Both the position numbers and the translations under genes were made by a program. Positions 6,043-13,532 of a stretch of 19,660 nucleotides of DNA are shown in pieces (the first letter of the stretch is position 1; each line of letters opens with the position of its first letter). The notes below the pieces were generated by a model, which saw only the letters and a program-made list of their open reading frames with translations, was not told the DNA's origin and did no database searches. The DNA lies in contig CAZRAZ010000011.1 of NCBI GenBank assembly GCA_964598275.1, forward strand, positions 1 through 19,660, read 5' to 3'. This DNA is from JAHIEZ01 sp964598275 (GTDB lineage Bacteria; Patescibacteriota; Microgenomatia; UBA12405).

Positions 6043-7035
6043 TTAAGAAGCCTGATTTTTTCTATACACTGTTTCATAATCCCTTCTTAGTGGGAAAGTA
6101 TTCCAATCATTTACTATATCTCCGCTTATCAAGTTACCGACTCGACTGGTACCTGTTTTTGTCGGACAATAACTTACCTTAACCTCTCCGTCAGGATAAA
6201 CTAATATACAAGATGGTGCCGCTTGCCTAACTACCAACCTCATTCCTGCCTCATCCAGTTGATCATGTTTTTCTGCTTCTAAAGTCTCTTTCAACTGTTG
6301 GATTTGTTCATAAAGAATTTTGTCGCAATCACCACCCCTTCCCCTCGGATAGACTTGACTAAAAGTTAGTTGATCTACATTCAGAACACAACAAATATCT
6401 ATAATTCCTCCTATTTGTTTCAAGTTATCTTCCGTTACCACACAGGTTACCTCTGCTCCAAAGTCTTTCAAGTAATATCTTTGTCGCTCCAGTAAATTAA
6501 GTATCACCGCCGCAAAGGATCCGTGCATGTTCACTATCCCGTCATGAGTCTCTTCACAAGCTCCATGCATTGATAGTTTTAAAACATCAAGAAATGTGGC
6601 GATTCTATCCAAAAGATTGGGGGTTAAAATACCACCTCCTAAAATAGTCCAACTTCTAGGAAAAAACACCGTGCTAAGACCGTTTGTGGCCAAGGCTGTT
6701 CTCATGCCTCTTACCTTGGCTTCTCTTAATAAAATTTCAATATTTGGAAATAATGTTGGCTCCCCTCCGGTAAAAGTAACTTGTGACACTCCCCATTCTT
6801 TTAATCGATCCAAAATATCTACAGCAGCAGTAATTCTTCTTTCTCTTTTTTTATGAAAAGCTACATCGGCTTCCCAGCTATCATCTTCAGGGAGTCTTGA
6901 GATTAATGAGGTCAAGGGTGAAGATGGTTCGTCGCAAAAAGCACATCTTGAATTACACCCTGGTTCTACTAAAAACTGTACTGATCTTGGGGGCAACACT
7001 ACTCTTGATTCCTGTCTTTGACGCTCCGCAAACAT
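6043..7035 (-). CDS. Radical SAM enzyme, unassigned subfamily
   Basis: 330-residue radical SAM protein. The cluster motif is CNSRCAFC (Cys27, Cys31, Cys34), and the SAM-binding GGEP is at 90-93. ATNGL (116-120) and KLSMHG (153-158) match later strands of the partial TIM barrel. The C-terminal part has two cysteines (Cys276, Cys290) around LVYPDGEVKVSYC and then GNLISGDIVNDWN, which resembles the start of a SPASM/twitch-type extension with too few cysteines for a full SPASM domain. The reaction is unknown. It is a monocistronic gene between two 31-bp direct repeats, with an extended -10 just before the ATG and a clear terminator after. No RiPP precursor or partner enzyme is visible. Confidence 0.9.
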   Translation of the reverse strand: MFAERQRQESRVVLPPRSVQFLVEPGCNSRCAFCDEPSSPLTSLISRLPEDDSWEADVAFHKKRERRITAAVDILDRLKEWGVSQVTFTGGEPTLFPNIEILLREAKVRGMRTALATNGLSTVFFPRSWTILGGGILTPNLLDRIATFLDVLKLSMHGACEETHDGIVNMHGSFAAVILNLLERQRYYLKDFGAEVTCVVTEDNLKQIGGIIDICCVLNVDQLTFSQVYPRGRGGDCDKILYEQIQQLKETLEAEKHDQLDEAGMRLVVRQAAPSCILVYPDGEVKVSYCPTKTGTSRVGNLISGDIVNDWNTFPLRRDYETVYRKNQAS

Positions 7036-7042
7036 TTTTGTT

Positions 7043-7051
7043 ATTGTATCA
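7043..7051 (-). promoter_or_regulatory. Extended -10 of the radical SAM gene, leaderless type
   Basis: Minus-strand TG-A-TACAAT (hexamer 7043-7048), ending 7 bases before the ATG at 7035. The predicted transcription start is the A of the start codon. No convincing -35, as is common for extended -10 promoters. Confidence 0.55.
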
Positions 7052-7099
7052 CCAACTTGAACGTTTTAACCTCGATGTGGCCATTTTTGATTCGCGTTA

Positions 7100-7130
7100 T
7101 TGCGAGCGGAGCGAGTAGAAAAATCACGCA
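7100..7130 (+). repeat. 31-bp interspersed repeat, copy B
   Basis: Begins TTGCGAGCGGAGCGAGTAG and ends AAAAATCACGCA. It is a direct repeat of copy A (5961-5991) 1139 bases away, located in the gap between the radical SAM start and the DUF218 stop. Its ends TGCG/CGCA pair, and the change relative to copy A is compensatory. Confidence 0.75.
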
Positions 7131-7158
7131 TTTTGTCAAGCTACCACGACTTTTAATT

Positions 7159-7797
7159 TCACTCTTTGATGCCCCATTTTTGCCGGCGCCAGTTTATAAA
7201 TTTTTGATGTAATTTGGGATAATCCGAGGCGTGCATTTCCCACATTGAAGAAATAATCTGGCCGGAAATAATTTCCGGCGATTTTGACAGAGGAATGCCT
7301 TTTATCTTGAGATTTTTATAAATAAATGAAACGTCTTTAATTAAGTTTTGATCCTGATTTAGATAAATATCCTGGAGAATGCTTAAGCGATCTTCTTCTG
7401 ATAGTTTAAAACCAAAAATAGCGGAAAATATTTCTAAAGATAGATATAATATTTTTGGAACACGAATACTGTCGCAAATTATGGTTAAATCTTGGGGAGT
7501 TTGACCGGCGGCTTTTATATGATTGCGGGAAAATTCCAGATTTTGGACGGTGGTTAGAGATTTGTCTTCACAGATAATTGAGGACGTTAAATTCGGATGC
7601 AGATTGCCAAAAAAATTGGCGATACTTGAGGCTTCTGAAAGATCGAGACGGTCTTTGCTGGTGTGTCCGCCACAGGTAATGATTAATGAGGGTTTAATTT
7701 GGAGACAAATATCGAGAGCTTTGGCTAAATAGTTTTGATATTCGGGATTCGGAGGTAAAAATACCCCATAGCCCAAAACTAAACAGACATTTTTCAT
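7159..7797 (-). CDS. DUF218 / YdcF-SanA-ElyC-like protein
   Basis: 212-residue protein with the DUF218 layout: an N-terminal strand and glycine turn (CLVLGYGVFL), then PSLIITCGGHTSKDR, an EASSIANFF helix, and ICEDKSLTTVQNLEFS, which matches the family's E-D-x-S-x-T-T-x-x-N signature. DUF218 proteins include ElyC, SanA and YdcF, linked to envelope or cell-wall metabolism and nucleotide binding. No membrane anchor is visible here, unlike SanA or ElyC, so it looks soluble as YdcF does. The C-terminal 80 residues are basic and aromatic. A CATAAT (7807-7812) ends 9 bases before the ATG. The biochemical role of the family is not settled. Confidence 0.82.
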   Translation of the reverse strand: MKNVCLVLGYGVFLPPNPEYQNYLAKALDICLQIKPSLIITCGGHTSKDRLDLSEASSIANFFGNLHPNLTSSIICEDKSLTTVQNLEFSRNHIKAAGQTPQDLTIICDSIRVPKILYLSLEIFSAIFGFKLSEEDRLSILQDIYLNQDQNLIKDVSFIYKNLKIKGIPLSKSPEIISGQIISSMWEMHASDYPKLHQKFINWRRQKWGIKE

Positions 7798-7815
7798 TTT
7801 TTGAAAATTATGAGT

Positions 7816-7854
7816 TAATTGATAAGCGGAGAGGCGAAAAATGATTATTAATTA
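7816..7854. repeat. Hairpin with loop similar to the 31-bp repeat
   Basis: Arms TAATTGATAA (7816-7825) and TTATTAATTA (7845-7854) pair over 10 bp with one G-U on the plus strand. The 19-base loop contains GCGGAG and GAAAAAT, the same two words found in the loops of copies A and B, with different spacing. It may be a diverged third member of that family. The right arm overlaps the stop codon of the 7852-8352 gene. Confidence 0.4.
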
Positions 7855-8352
7855 GATTTTATGCAGTGGAGTTACTGGAATCGGCTGGACTTTGCACGAA
7901 GCGTAGATTTGTTGGTTGTTTTGGTTGAATATGAATCTGGCAACAATGTGTCGCTGTTCCTCGTTCTCTGATTGAGAGTCCCAGGAAATTTCGACAAGAG
8001 CGGTTTCGTCTGGTTTTAGTTGGATATTTTTGCCTGGGGTAAGTGTAGTTTCGTTCGGAGAGTCATCTGGGTCTGAAATTTTGGCAAATTTGAAGCTGGT
8101 TGTTTCAACCACGGTGGATCCGGTGTTTGTGATAAAGATTAAATCTCCAACTCTAATCATAGAAATATCGGTTCCGTCGTTAATGATATCGGGAATTCTT
8201 ATTTGGTGACAACAGGGGTCAGTGTTTGGATTACCCGCTTCGCTTATTTGGTAGAAAAAGGGAACATCAAACGAACCGATTGGTTGATTTTTTTCTGTAA
8301 GGACAGAGATTCGTGATGGCTGCGGCGATGTCTCGCTTGTTTTTGGTCCCAT
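7852..8352 (-). CDS. Hypothetical protein, beta-rich (Ig-like pattern)
   Basis: 166-residue protein with no family I recognise. It starts with a polar, Ser/Thr/Pro-rich stretch. From about residue 55 it shows alternating hydrophobic strands: IRVGDLIFITNTGSTVVET, KNIQLKPDETALVEISWDS, RHIVARFIFNQNNQQIYASCKV. This spacing resembles Ig-like or CARDB-type beta sandwiches, where a 'NTG' turn and a 'L.PGE....' strand are common. The protein has no signal peptide or transmembrane segment, so it appears cytoplasmic. Codon use looks like its neighbours. A consensus TATAAT (8359-8364) ends 6 bases before the ATG. It is divergent from the GH130 operon across a 126-base gap. Confidence 0.7.
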   Translation of the reverse strand: MGPKTSETSPQPSRISVLTEKNQPIGSFDVPFFYQISEAGNPNTDPCCHQIRIPDIINDGTDISMIRVGDLIFITNTGSTVVETTSFKFAKISDPDDSPNETTLTPGKNIQLKPDETALVEISWDSQSENEEQRHIVARFIFNQNNQQIYASCKVQPIPVTPLHKI

Positions 8353-8358
8353 AAGAGT

Positions 8359-8364
8359 ATTATA
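8359..8364 (-). promoter_or_regulatory. -10 box of the 7852-8352 gene, leaderless type
   Basis: Minus-strand consensus TATAAT ending 6 bases before the ATG at 8352, placing transcription start on the start codon. No clear -35 at 16-18 bases. Confidence 0.55.
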
Positions 8365-8420
8365 GCGCTTTGGTGAATTTTAAGTTGAATCCATGAGTTT
8401 TGGGGAGAACAGGGTGTTGC

Positions 8421-8450
8421 TTGACATTCTTCTGTCAAACTGGCTATAGT
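8421..8450 (+). promoter_or_regulatory. Consensus sigma-70 promoter of the GH130 operon with palindrome over the -35
   Basis: TTGACA (8421-8426), 18-base spacer, TATAGT (8445-8450). Predicted start is near 8457, leaving a leader of about 22 bases before the ATG at 8479, unlike most genes in the window. TTGACA and TGTCAA (8433-8438) form a perfect 6-bp inverted repeat with a 6-base centre. It covers the -35 and the upstream half of the spacer, a typical position for a repressor operator; regulation is inference. Confidence 0.7.
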
Positions 8451-8471
8451 TGGAATAAGGAATTTATAAAA

Positions 8472-8492
8472 ATGGGCGATGAAATTTTTTGA
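8472..8492 (+). other. Six-codon mini-ORF overlapping the GH130 start
   Basis: ATG at 8472 encodes MGDEIF then TGA, out of frame with the GH130 gene and overlapping its ATG (8479). The only Shine-Dalgarno-like AAGGA (8457-8461) is 10 bases before this ATG and 17 before the GH130 ATG. It may be coincidence or a coupling/attenuation device. Confidence 0.3.
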
Positions 8493-10086
8493 TTTTAAGT
8501 TTAAAAAGAGGGGAATAAAAGAAATTAGGGTGTGGCTGTTTAAAAAAGGGGTGTGGCTGATGGTGGAAAGAAAAAAAGGAGAGGAGTGGGGAGTGAGCCG
8601 GGACGGATTGGAGTTTGAAAAGTTTGAAGATAAAAAAGGAGAGTTGACAGTTAACTTTCAAAAGATAAAAAAACAAAGACTGGTGGAAGGGTTGGTTTAT
8701 GCCAATAGTTTGAGTCCTGGCAGTGAAAGAATGGCCAGGGAAAATTTAAAGGTGGAGGGGGTAATCAAAGAAAAAGAGTATAACCTGGTGTTTTTTGATA
8801 ATGAGCCGGAAAAAGGAATAATTGAAGTGGGAGCGCTGGCAACAGAGAGTTGGGATTCGGGCAAGGTGAGATGGCGGGGAACGGAGCCGGTATGGAAAAG
8901 CCCGCCGGAATGGGAGGGACGGGAAACAAAAATGGCAGGGGTGGTAAAGTTTTCCGGTAAATATTTGGCTTATTGGTGGACGGAAGGACTAGGGGTGACA
9001 GTAGTAAGTTATCCGAAATATAAAATCGATAAGGAAATTGAGATTAAGAAAAGCTTTTTTTTGATTAAGCCGGAACAAAATCCGCTGATTGCTCCAAACC
9101 CGAAAAACAGTTGGGAGGCATTTACCACCTTTAATCCGGCGGCAATTTATGAGACGGACAAGGTCCATATTTTGTACCGGGCCCAAGGATTTGATTATGT
9201 ATCGGTTCTGGGCTATGCAAACAGTAAAGACGGTTTGACGATAGATGAAAAATTGGATAAACCGGCTTTTATACCAAGTAAGCCGTTTGAAAAAAGAGAC
9301 AAAAATAAACCGGTGGCGATGAATTTGATGTCGGGAGGTGGATGCGAGGGGTGCGAGGATCCAAGGATTACCAAAATAGACAATAGGATTTATATGACCT
9401 ATGTGGCCTTTAACGGCTGGGATCCGCCGCGGATTGCGTTAACTTCGATAAAACTGACTGATTTTTTGGCTAAAAGATGGCTGTGGGAGAAGCCGGTGTT
9501 GATTTCTCCACCGAGAGTGGTTGACAAAAGCGCCTGTATACTGCCGGAGAAAATCAGAGGCAAGTATGTAATATTCCATAGAATATTTCCTGACATTTTG
9601 GTTGACTATGTGGATAGTTTGGAATTTGAGCCGGGGCAATATCTAAAGGGACAGTACAAAATCGGGCCAAGAAGCCCGATGTGGTGGGACAGCCGGAAAA
9701 TTGGGGTGGGAGCGCCGCCTTTGAAGACCAAAAACGGCTGGCTGTTGATTTACCAATCAGTGGACGATAAAGACAGTGGACATTATGCGGTGGGGGCAAT
9801 GATGCTGGACCGACGACACCCAGAAAGAGAACTGTACCGAGGCAGATATCCAATTATAGAACCGGACCGATGGTACGATAACGAAGGATTTAAGGCGGGA
9901 GTGGTGTATCCGTGCGGAGCAGTAGTAATTGACGGTCAGTTGCTGGTTTATTATGGCGGGGCGGATAGTCATGTGTGTGTGGCTACGGCTAACTTGGATG
10001 AATTTTTAGCTAAACTGGAGAGCGGAGATAAAGTAGAATTAAGAGAAACTTATTTGGGAGTGGAAAAAAATGATAAAAAGACTTGA
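8479..10086 (+). CDS. GH130-type glycosidase/phosphorylase with degenerate N-terminal domain
   Basis: 535 residues. The C-terminal part (about 197-515) is a five-bladed beta-propeller of the GH130/DUF377 type, the family of beta-mannoside phosphorylases and beta-1,2-mannosidases. It shows ILYRAQ (231-236), the catalytic-Asp motif CEDPRI (292-297), LPEKIRGKYVIFHR (355-368), APPLKTKNGWLLIY (412-425) and VYPCGAVV (476-483), then VYYGGAD. Residues 1-195 carry no EDPR but keep propeller-like pieces (VSRDGLEF near 39-46, WRGTEPVWKSPPEWEG near 132-147, MAGVVKFSGKYLAYWW near 152-167). They look like a shrunken second propeller copy; this is inference. There is no signal peptide. The 3' end overlaps the next gene by 17 bases. 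In-frame TAA at 8467 fixes the start. Confidence 0.88.
   Translation: MKFFDFKFKKRGIKEIRVWLFKKGVWLMVERKKGEEWGVSRDGLEFEKFEDKKGELTVNFQKIKKQRLVEGLVYANSLSPGSERMARENLKVEGVIKEKEYNLVFFDNEPEKGIIEVGALATESWDSGKVRWRGTEPVWKSPPEWEGRETKMAGVVKFSGKYLAYWWTEGLGVTVVSYPKYKIDKEIEIKKSFFLIKPEQNPLIAPNPKNSWEAFTTFNPAAIYETDKVHILYRAQGFDYVSVLGYANSKDGLTIDEKLDKPAFIPSKPFEKRDKNKPVAMNLMSGGGCEGCEDPRITKIDNRIYMTYVAFNGWDPPRIALTSIKLTDFLAKRWLWEKPVLISPPRVVDKSACILPEKIRGKYVIFHRIFPDILVDYVDSLEFEPGQYLKGQYKIGPRSPMWWDSRKIGVGAPPLKTKNGWLLIYQSVDDKDSGHYAVGAMMLDRRHPERELYRGRYPIIEPDRWYDNEGFKAGVVYPCGAVVIDGQLLVYYGGADSHVCVATANLDEFLAKLESGDKVELRETYLGVEKNDKKT
10056..10060 (+). promoter_or_regulatory. Shine-Dalgarno of the second GH130 gene
   Basis: GGGAG, 9 bases before the ATG at 10070 and inside the 3' end of the first GH130 gene. 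It is the clearest ribosome binding site in the window and supports cotranslation as the second operon gene. Confidence 0.65.
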
Positions 10087-11980
10087 TCAAAATCCAATTT
10101 TGGTACCGGACAAGCAAAATAAGTGGGAGGCAAGGGGTAGTTTTAATCCGAGCGTGATTAAATTTTCTGACGGATATAAAATGGTTTATCGGGCGGTATC
10201 GGACGAAGGCAGGTCAATAGTGGCAGTGGCAGAAAGCCGAGACGGTCTAGACTGGGAGAACAGAAAAGAGCTAGTGGTACCAAGTGAGGAATGGGATAAG
10301 TGCGGTTGTGAGGATCCAAGAGTAAGCTACATGGAGGGGAAGTATTACATTTTTTATACGGCGATTTCGGTCTGGCCGCCGGAGGCCAAGGGAATTAAGG
10401 TGGGGGTGGCAATCAGTCAGGATTTGAAAAAGATTGAAGAAAAACATTCGGTAACGCCGTTTAATGCTAAAGCAACGGGTTTGTTTCCGGACAAAGTAGA
10501 CGGAAAGTATGAATTGGTGGTGACAGCGGATACAGATATTTTGCCACCCAAGATCGGAATGGCCAGGGCAGAGAAAGTGGAAGATTTTTGGGATGAGGAT
10601 TTTTGGCAGCAGTGGTACAATAAAATTGGAAAATATCAGTTGAGGTTGAGCCGACTAAATACTGACCAGATAGAAATTGGAGCGTTACCGGTAAAAACCA
10701 ATGAAGGATGGTTGTTTTTTTATGCCCACATATCCAATTATTTTGAGGAGAAAAAGAGAATTTTTGGAATTGAGGCGGTGGTAACAGACCTAAATCAACC
10801 GACTAAGATTATCAAAAGAACGGACGGTCCCCTACTGATGCCAGAGACAGAATACGAGAGATCAGGTGAGGTGAAAAATGTGATTTTTCCCAGCAGCGCT
10901 CTGGACATGGGCGACAAGTGGCGGATTTATTATGGGGCGGCAGATACTTTTGGGGCGGCGGGAGAAATTGATAAAAAGAGACTTGAGCAAATTATGAATA
11001 AAAATCCGATTGGACGGGTGATTAAGTTGAAAAAAAGTAAAAAGAATCCGATTTTGACAGCCATAAAGGAACATGCCTGGGAAGCCAAGGCAGTGTTTAA
11101 TCCGACAGTGATAGAAGAAGACGGCAAGTTTTGGGTGATTTACCGAGCCTTGTCGGAGCAGATGGTGTCAACAATGGGGTGCGCTATCAGTAAGGATGGA
11201 TATAATTTTTATTGGCGACTGCCGGAGCCAATTTATGTGCCGAGGATGAATTACGAACAAAAAAAGGTGGAGGGAAATTATTCGGGGTGCGAGGATCCAA
11301 GAATCACAAAAATAGATGATAAGTTTTATATGTGCTACACGGCCTATGACGGGGCAGGGCCGCCACGGGTGGCCATGTCTTGGATAGAAAAAAAAGATTT
11401 GGTAGTCCAGAACTGGCTGTGGAGCGAACCGATATTGATTTCACCGCCAAGCGAAGATAACAAAGATGCCTGTTTGTTTCCGGAAAAAATTCAGGGTAAA
11501 TATGTATTGCTGCATCGGGTGGGAGGAAAGGAGATAGCGGTGGATTGGCTTCTAGATTTGAATCACTTTGACGGAGCTAACTGGCTGGAAAAAGAAGGGG
11601 CGATAGAGCGGATCAGGGGTAGCTGGGAAGGAGCTAAAATCGGCATTGCCGGACCACCGATTAAAACAGAGAAAGGCTGGTTGCTTTTGTACCACGGAGT
11701 GTCGGAAATTGACGGGCAATATCGGGTGGGGGCGATGATATTGGATTTACTGGAGCCGACGAAGGTTTTGGCAAGAACAAAATATCCAATATTGGAACCG
11801 ACTCAAGACTTTGAGAAAAAGGGATTGATGGATAATGTAGTATTCCCCTGTGGAGCGGTGGTGGTTAACGGCCGCTTGTTTGTTTATTATGGCGGGGCAG
11901 ATTGCGCAGTGGGGGTGGCAAGTATTAAACTTGAAAAACTGTTAAAGTATCTGGGAGCACAAACCGAGAATCCGTCTTAA
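10070..11980 (+). CDS. Tandem two-domain GH130 protein
   Basis: 636 residues made of two GH130-type propellers joined near residue 320. Domain 1 has NPILVPDKQNKWEARGSFNPSVI (8-30), VYRAVS, CEDPR (80-84), LFPDKVDGKYELV (138-150) and a degraded end (IFPSSALDMGDKWRIYYGAAD). Domain 2 has NPILTAIKEHAWEAKAVFNP (326-345), IYRALS, CEDPR (407-411), LFPEKIQGKYVLLHR (469-483) and VFPCGAVVVNGRLFVYYGGAD (591-611). Domain 2 keeps the HR after the PEK segment; domain 1 has VT there and may be altered in phosphate or substrate binding. Known GH130 enzymes are usually single-domain (about 300-350 residues). It is cytoplasmic and cotranscribed with the 8479 gene. Confidence 0.9.
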   Translation: MIKRLDQNPILVPDKQNKWEARGSFNPSVIKFSDGYKMVYRAVSDEGRSIVAVAESRDGLDWENRKELVVPSEEWDKCGCEDPRVSYMEGKYYIFYTAISVWPPEAKGIKVGVAISQDLKKIEEKHSVTPFNAKATGLFPDKVDGKYELVVTADTDILPPKIGMARAEKVEDFWDEDFWQQWYNKIGKYQLRLSRLNTDQIEIGALPVKTNEGWLFFYAHISNYFEEKKRIFGIEAVVTDLNQPTKIIKRTDGPLLMPETEYERSGEVKNVIFPSSALDMGDKWRIYYGAADTFGAAGEIDKKRLEQIMNKNPIGRVIKLKKSKKNPILTAIKEHAWEAKAVFNPTVIEEDGKFWVIYRALSEQMVSTMGCAISKDGYNFYWRLPEPIYVPRMNYEQKKVEGNYSGCEDPRITKIDDKFYMCYTAYDGAGPPRVAMSWIEKKDLVVQNWLWSEPILISPPSEDNKDACLFPEKIQGKYVLLHRVGGKEIAVDWLLDLNHFDGANWLEKEGAIERIRGSWEGAKIGIAGPPIKTEKGWLLLYHGVSEIDGQYRVGAMILDLLEPTKVLARTKYPILEPTQDFEKKGLMDNVVFPCGAVVVNGRLFVYYGGADCAVGVASIKLEKLLKYLGAQTENPS

Positions 11981-12012
11981 AAAGTCTTAGCAATTAGGAG
12001 TAAAAAAACAAA

Positions 12013-13086
12013 TCAGTTAGCGGTTAATTCGGCAAAGATTTGTCGGACCGACACTATACCCTGCTCGCGGGATTTAGGGGCGTTGGAGCCGGCAAAAACT
12101 ATACCGTGTTCGACATCAGCGTTGCGGGATCTGACGAGGGCATCCATGATGCAATAATCTTGGCCACTGTCTCGGAGGCTGCAACGTTTTAAACAGCCAA
12201 TAGTACACTGATCGCCAATATCCTCTCTTCTAGCGACTCTTTCGGAAAACTCGGTTTCGACAACCCGGCCCATAATACCCACCGGACTTTTGGTGAGAAC
12301 GGTGTCTTTGGCTTCTTGGTATTTTTGTTTGAATTTAGAAGGAAATTCGCATTCGGGAGTGCAGACAAAACGGGTGGCCATTTGAACTCCGTTGGCACCT
12401 AAGGCCAGCATGTGATTAATATCCTGGCGATGCCAAATTCCTCCGGCGGCAATTATAGGGATGGACCACTTTTGTTCTTCAAAAAAACGGCGAATTTGAG
12501 GAATGACAATCTCCATCCTTAGAGCCGGATCGTTAACCTCATCCTCGGTGGCTGCACCCAAGTGGCCTCCGGCGGTGGCCGGCTCTTCAACAATAATGGC
12601 ATCGGGCAATCTGTTGTGTTGGTGAAGCCAGCGCCGACAAATAATGCTAGCGGCCCGAAGAGAAGAAACCATGGGAACGATGGCAACTTCAGGATGATCG
12701 GCAATTAGGGCTGGCAAGTTAAAAGGCAAGCCGGCACCAGAAACAATGATATCGGCTCCATTTTCTATCGCCGCGCGAACAAGACCATTATAGTCAGTGA
12801 CAGCATATAAGATGTTGACAGCATGAATACCGTGAGGATCCATTTTTTTGACGTTGAAAAGTTCGTCTTTGAGGGCTTGGCGGTCAGCCTCTTGAGGGTT
12901 TAGGTGTTGATACTCAGGACGGCCAAGACCTCTACCAACTCCACCAATGGTCCCGAGCCCTCCACATTGAGATACTGCCACAACCAAGTCTGCACCGGAA
13001 CCTCTAATTGACATGCCACCCTGGACTATAGGAAAGTTAATCTCGTGCCGGCCAATTCTTAAAGATGGTAGGCTTTCTGCACCCAT
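12013..13086 (-). CDS. Nitronate monooxygenase / FabK-like flavoprotein
   Basis: 357-residue FMN-dependent TIM barrel of the NMO/2-nitropropane dioxygenase superfamily, which also contains enoyl-ACP reductase FabK. Visible motifs: FPIVQGGMS (18-26), GGLGTIGGV (42-50), VSGAGLP, EEPATAGGHLG with the family histidine at 175, IAAGGI (212-217) and GVQMATRF (233-240). After the barrel, CTIGCLKRC and DYCIMDAL give four cysteines (294, 298, 302, 312), as in a subset of the family. Choosing between nitronate oxidation and fatty-acid reduction is not possible from sequence. A TAATAT (13093-13098) ends 6 bases before the ATG. The 3' end faces the GH130 operon 32 bases away. Confidence 0.9.
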   Translation of the reverse strand: MGAESLPSLRIGRHEINFPIVQGGMSIRGSGADLVVAVSQCGGLGTIGGVGRGLGRPEYQHLNPQEADRQALKDELFNVKKMDPHGIHAVNILYAVTDYNGLVRAAIENGADIIVSGAGLPFNLPALIADHPEVAIVPMVSSLRAASIICRRWLHQHNRLPDAIIVEEPATAGGHLGAATEDEVNDPALRMEIVIPQIRRFFEEQKWSIPIIAAGGIWHRQDINHMLALGANGVQMATRFVCTPECEFPSKFKQKYQEAKDTVLTKSPVGIMGRVVETEFSERVARREDIGDQCTIGCLKRCSLRDSGQDYCIMDALVRSRNADVEHGIVFAGSNAPKSREQGIVSVRQIFAELTAN

Positions 13087-13180
13087 AAAAATATATTACA
13101 GAAACTGATCTTATTTTTGAAGAGGTAAAACAAAGAGAGTAATTGACATTATTTTTTTAAAACATTTCACTATGATAATA

Positions 13181-13216
13181 AAAAAAATCCTGCAAACAAC
13201 CGAAGTTCTTGCAGGA
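13181..13216 (-). terminator. Intrinsic terminator on the minus strand
   Basis: Minus-strand TCCTGCAA/TTGCAGGA (13209-13216 and 13188-13195) form a perfect 8-bp stem. The loop can add an inner AAC-CGAA-GTT stem. The stem is followed by seven T (rc of 13181-13187). The nearest minus-strand gene upstream is the ATP-grasp gene (stop at 13513), so its mRNA would run antisense through the whole GIY-YIG gene to stop here. On the plus strand no T tract follows. Confidence 0.65.
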
Positions 13217-13274
13217 GAGTTTAGTAAGAGTATTTTGGTGTATAACTTTTATATTGTCAAATAAAAATGATCCT

Positions 13275-13532
13275 ATGAAATATTTTGTTTATATCCTGCG
13301 GACGTCTGAAAACACTCTTTATACCGGCCAGACAAATAATTTAAAAAGAAGACTCTTAGAACATAAGAAAAAATCAGTAAGATCGGCAAGATATATGCGA
13401 CGCTTTGCTGATTTTAAGTTGGTATATTGCGAAAAATATTCGACCAGAAAGGAGGCAACGGGAAGAGAGGCAGAGATTAAAAAGTGGCGGAAAGCTAAAA
13501 AAGAGGTTCTGGTTAGAACATCAGGTCGATAG
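13275..13532 (+). CDS. GIY-YIG domain protein (YhbQ/UPF0213-like)
   Basis: 85-residue single GIY-YIG domain. It starts MKYFVYILRTSENTLYTGQTNNLKRRLLEHKKK, in which the paired tyrosine motifs read YVYIL-type (here FVYIL) and YTGQT, followed by the conserved arginine (RR). The ending GREAEIKKWRKAKK matches the short stand-alone UPF0213 group, whose role (possibly DNA repair or single-strand cleavage) is not firmly known. I use the ATG at 13275 rather than an in-frame ATG at 13209, because the domain begins exactly there and the extra 22 codons look like noncoding sequence that includes part of the terminator stem. It overlaps the convergent ATP-grasp gene by 20 bases. Confidence 0.88.
   Translation: MKYFVYILRTSENTLYTGQTNNLKRRLLEHKKKSVRSARYMRRFADFKLVYCEKYSTRKEATGREAEIKKWRKAKKEVLVRTSGR

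Noticed and set aside
3898..7035. RiPP biosynthesis cluster (C39-like peptidase plus radical SAM enzyme)
   Set aside because: The two genes are separated by a tRNA and two unrelated genes, have separate promoters, and no short precursor-like ORF was found near either.
5961..7130. CRISPR array
   Set aside because: Only two 31-bp copies over 1.1 kb with a gene between them; no regular spacers anywhere in the window.
13209..13274. Longer start for the GIY-YIG gene
   Set aside because: The extra 22 codons begin inside the terminator stem, have no homology to the domain, and the canonical domain start MKYFVYIL is at 13275.
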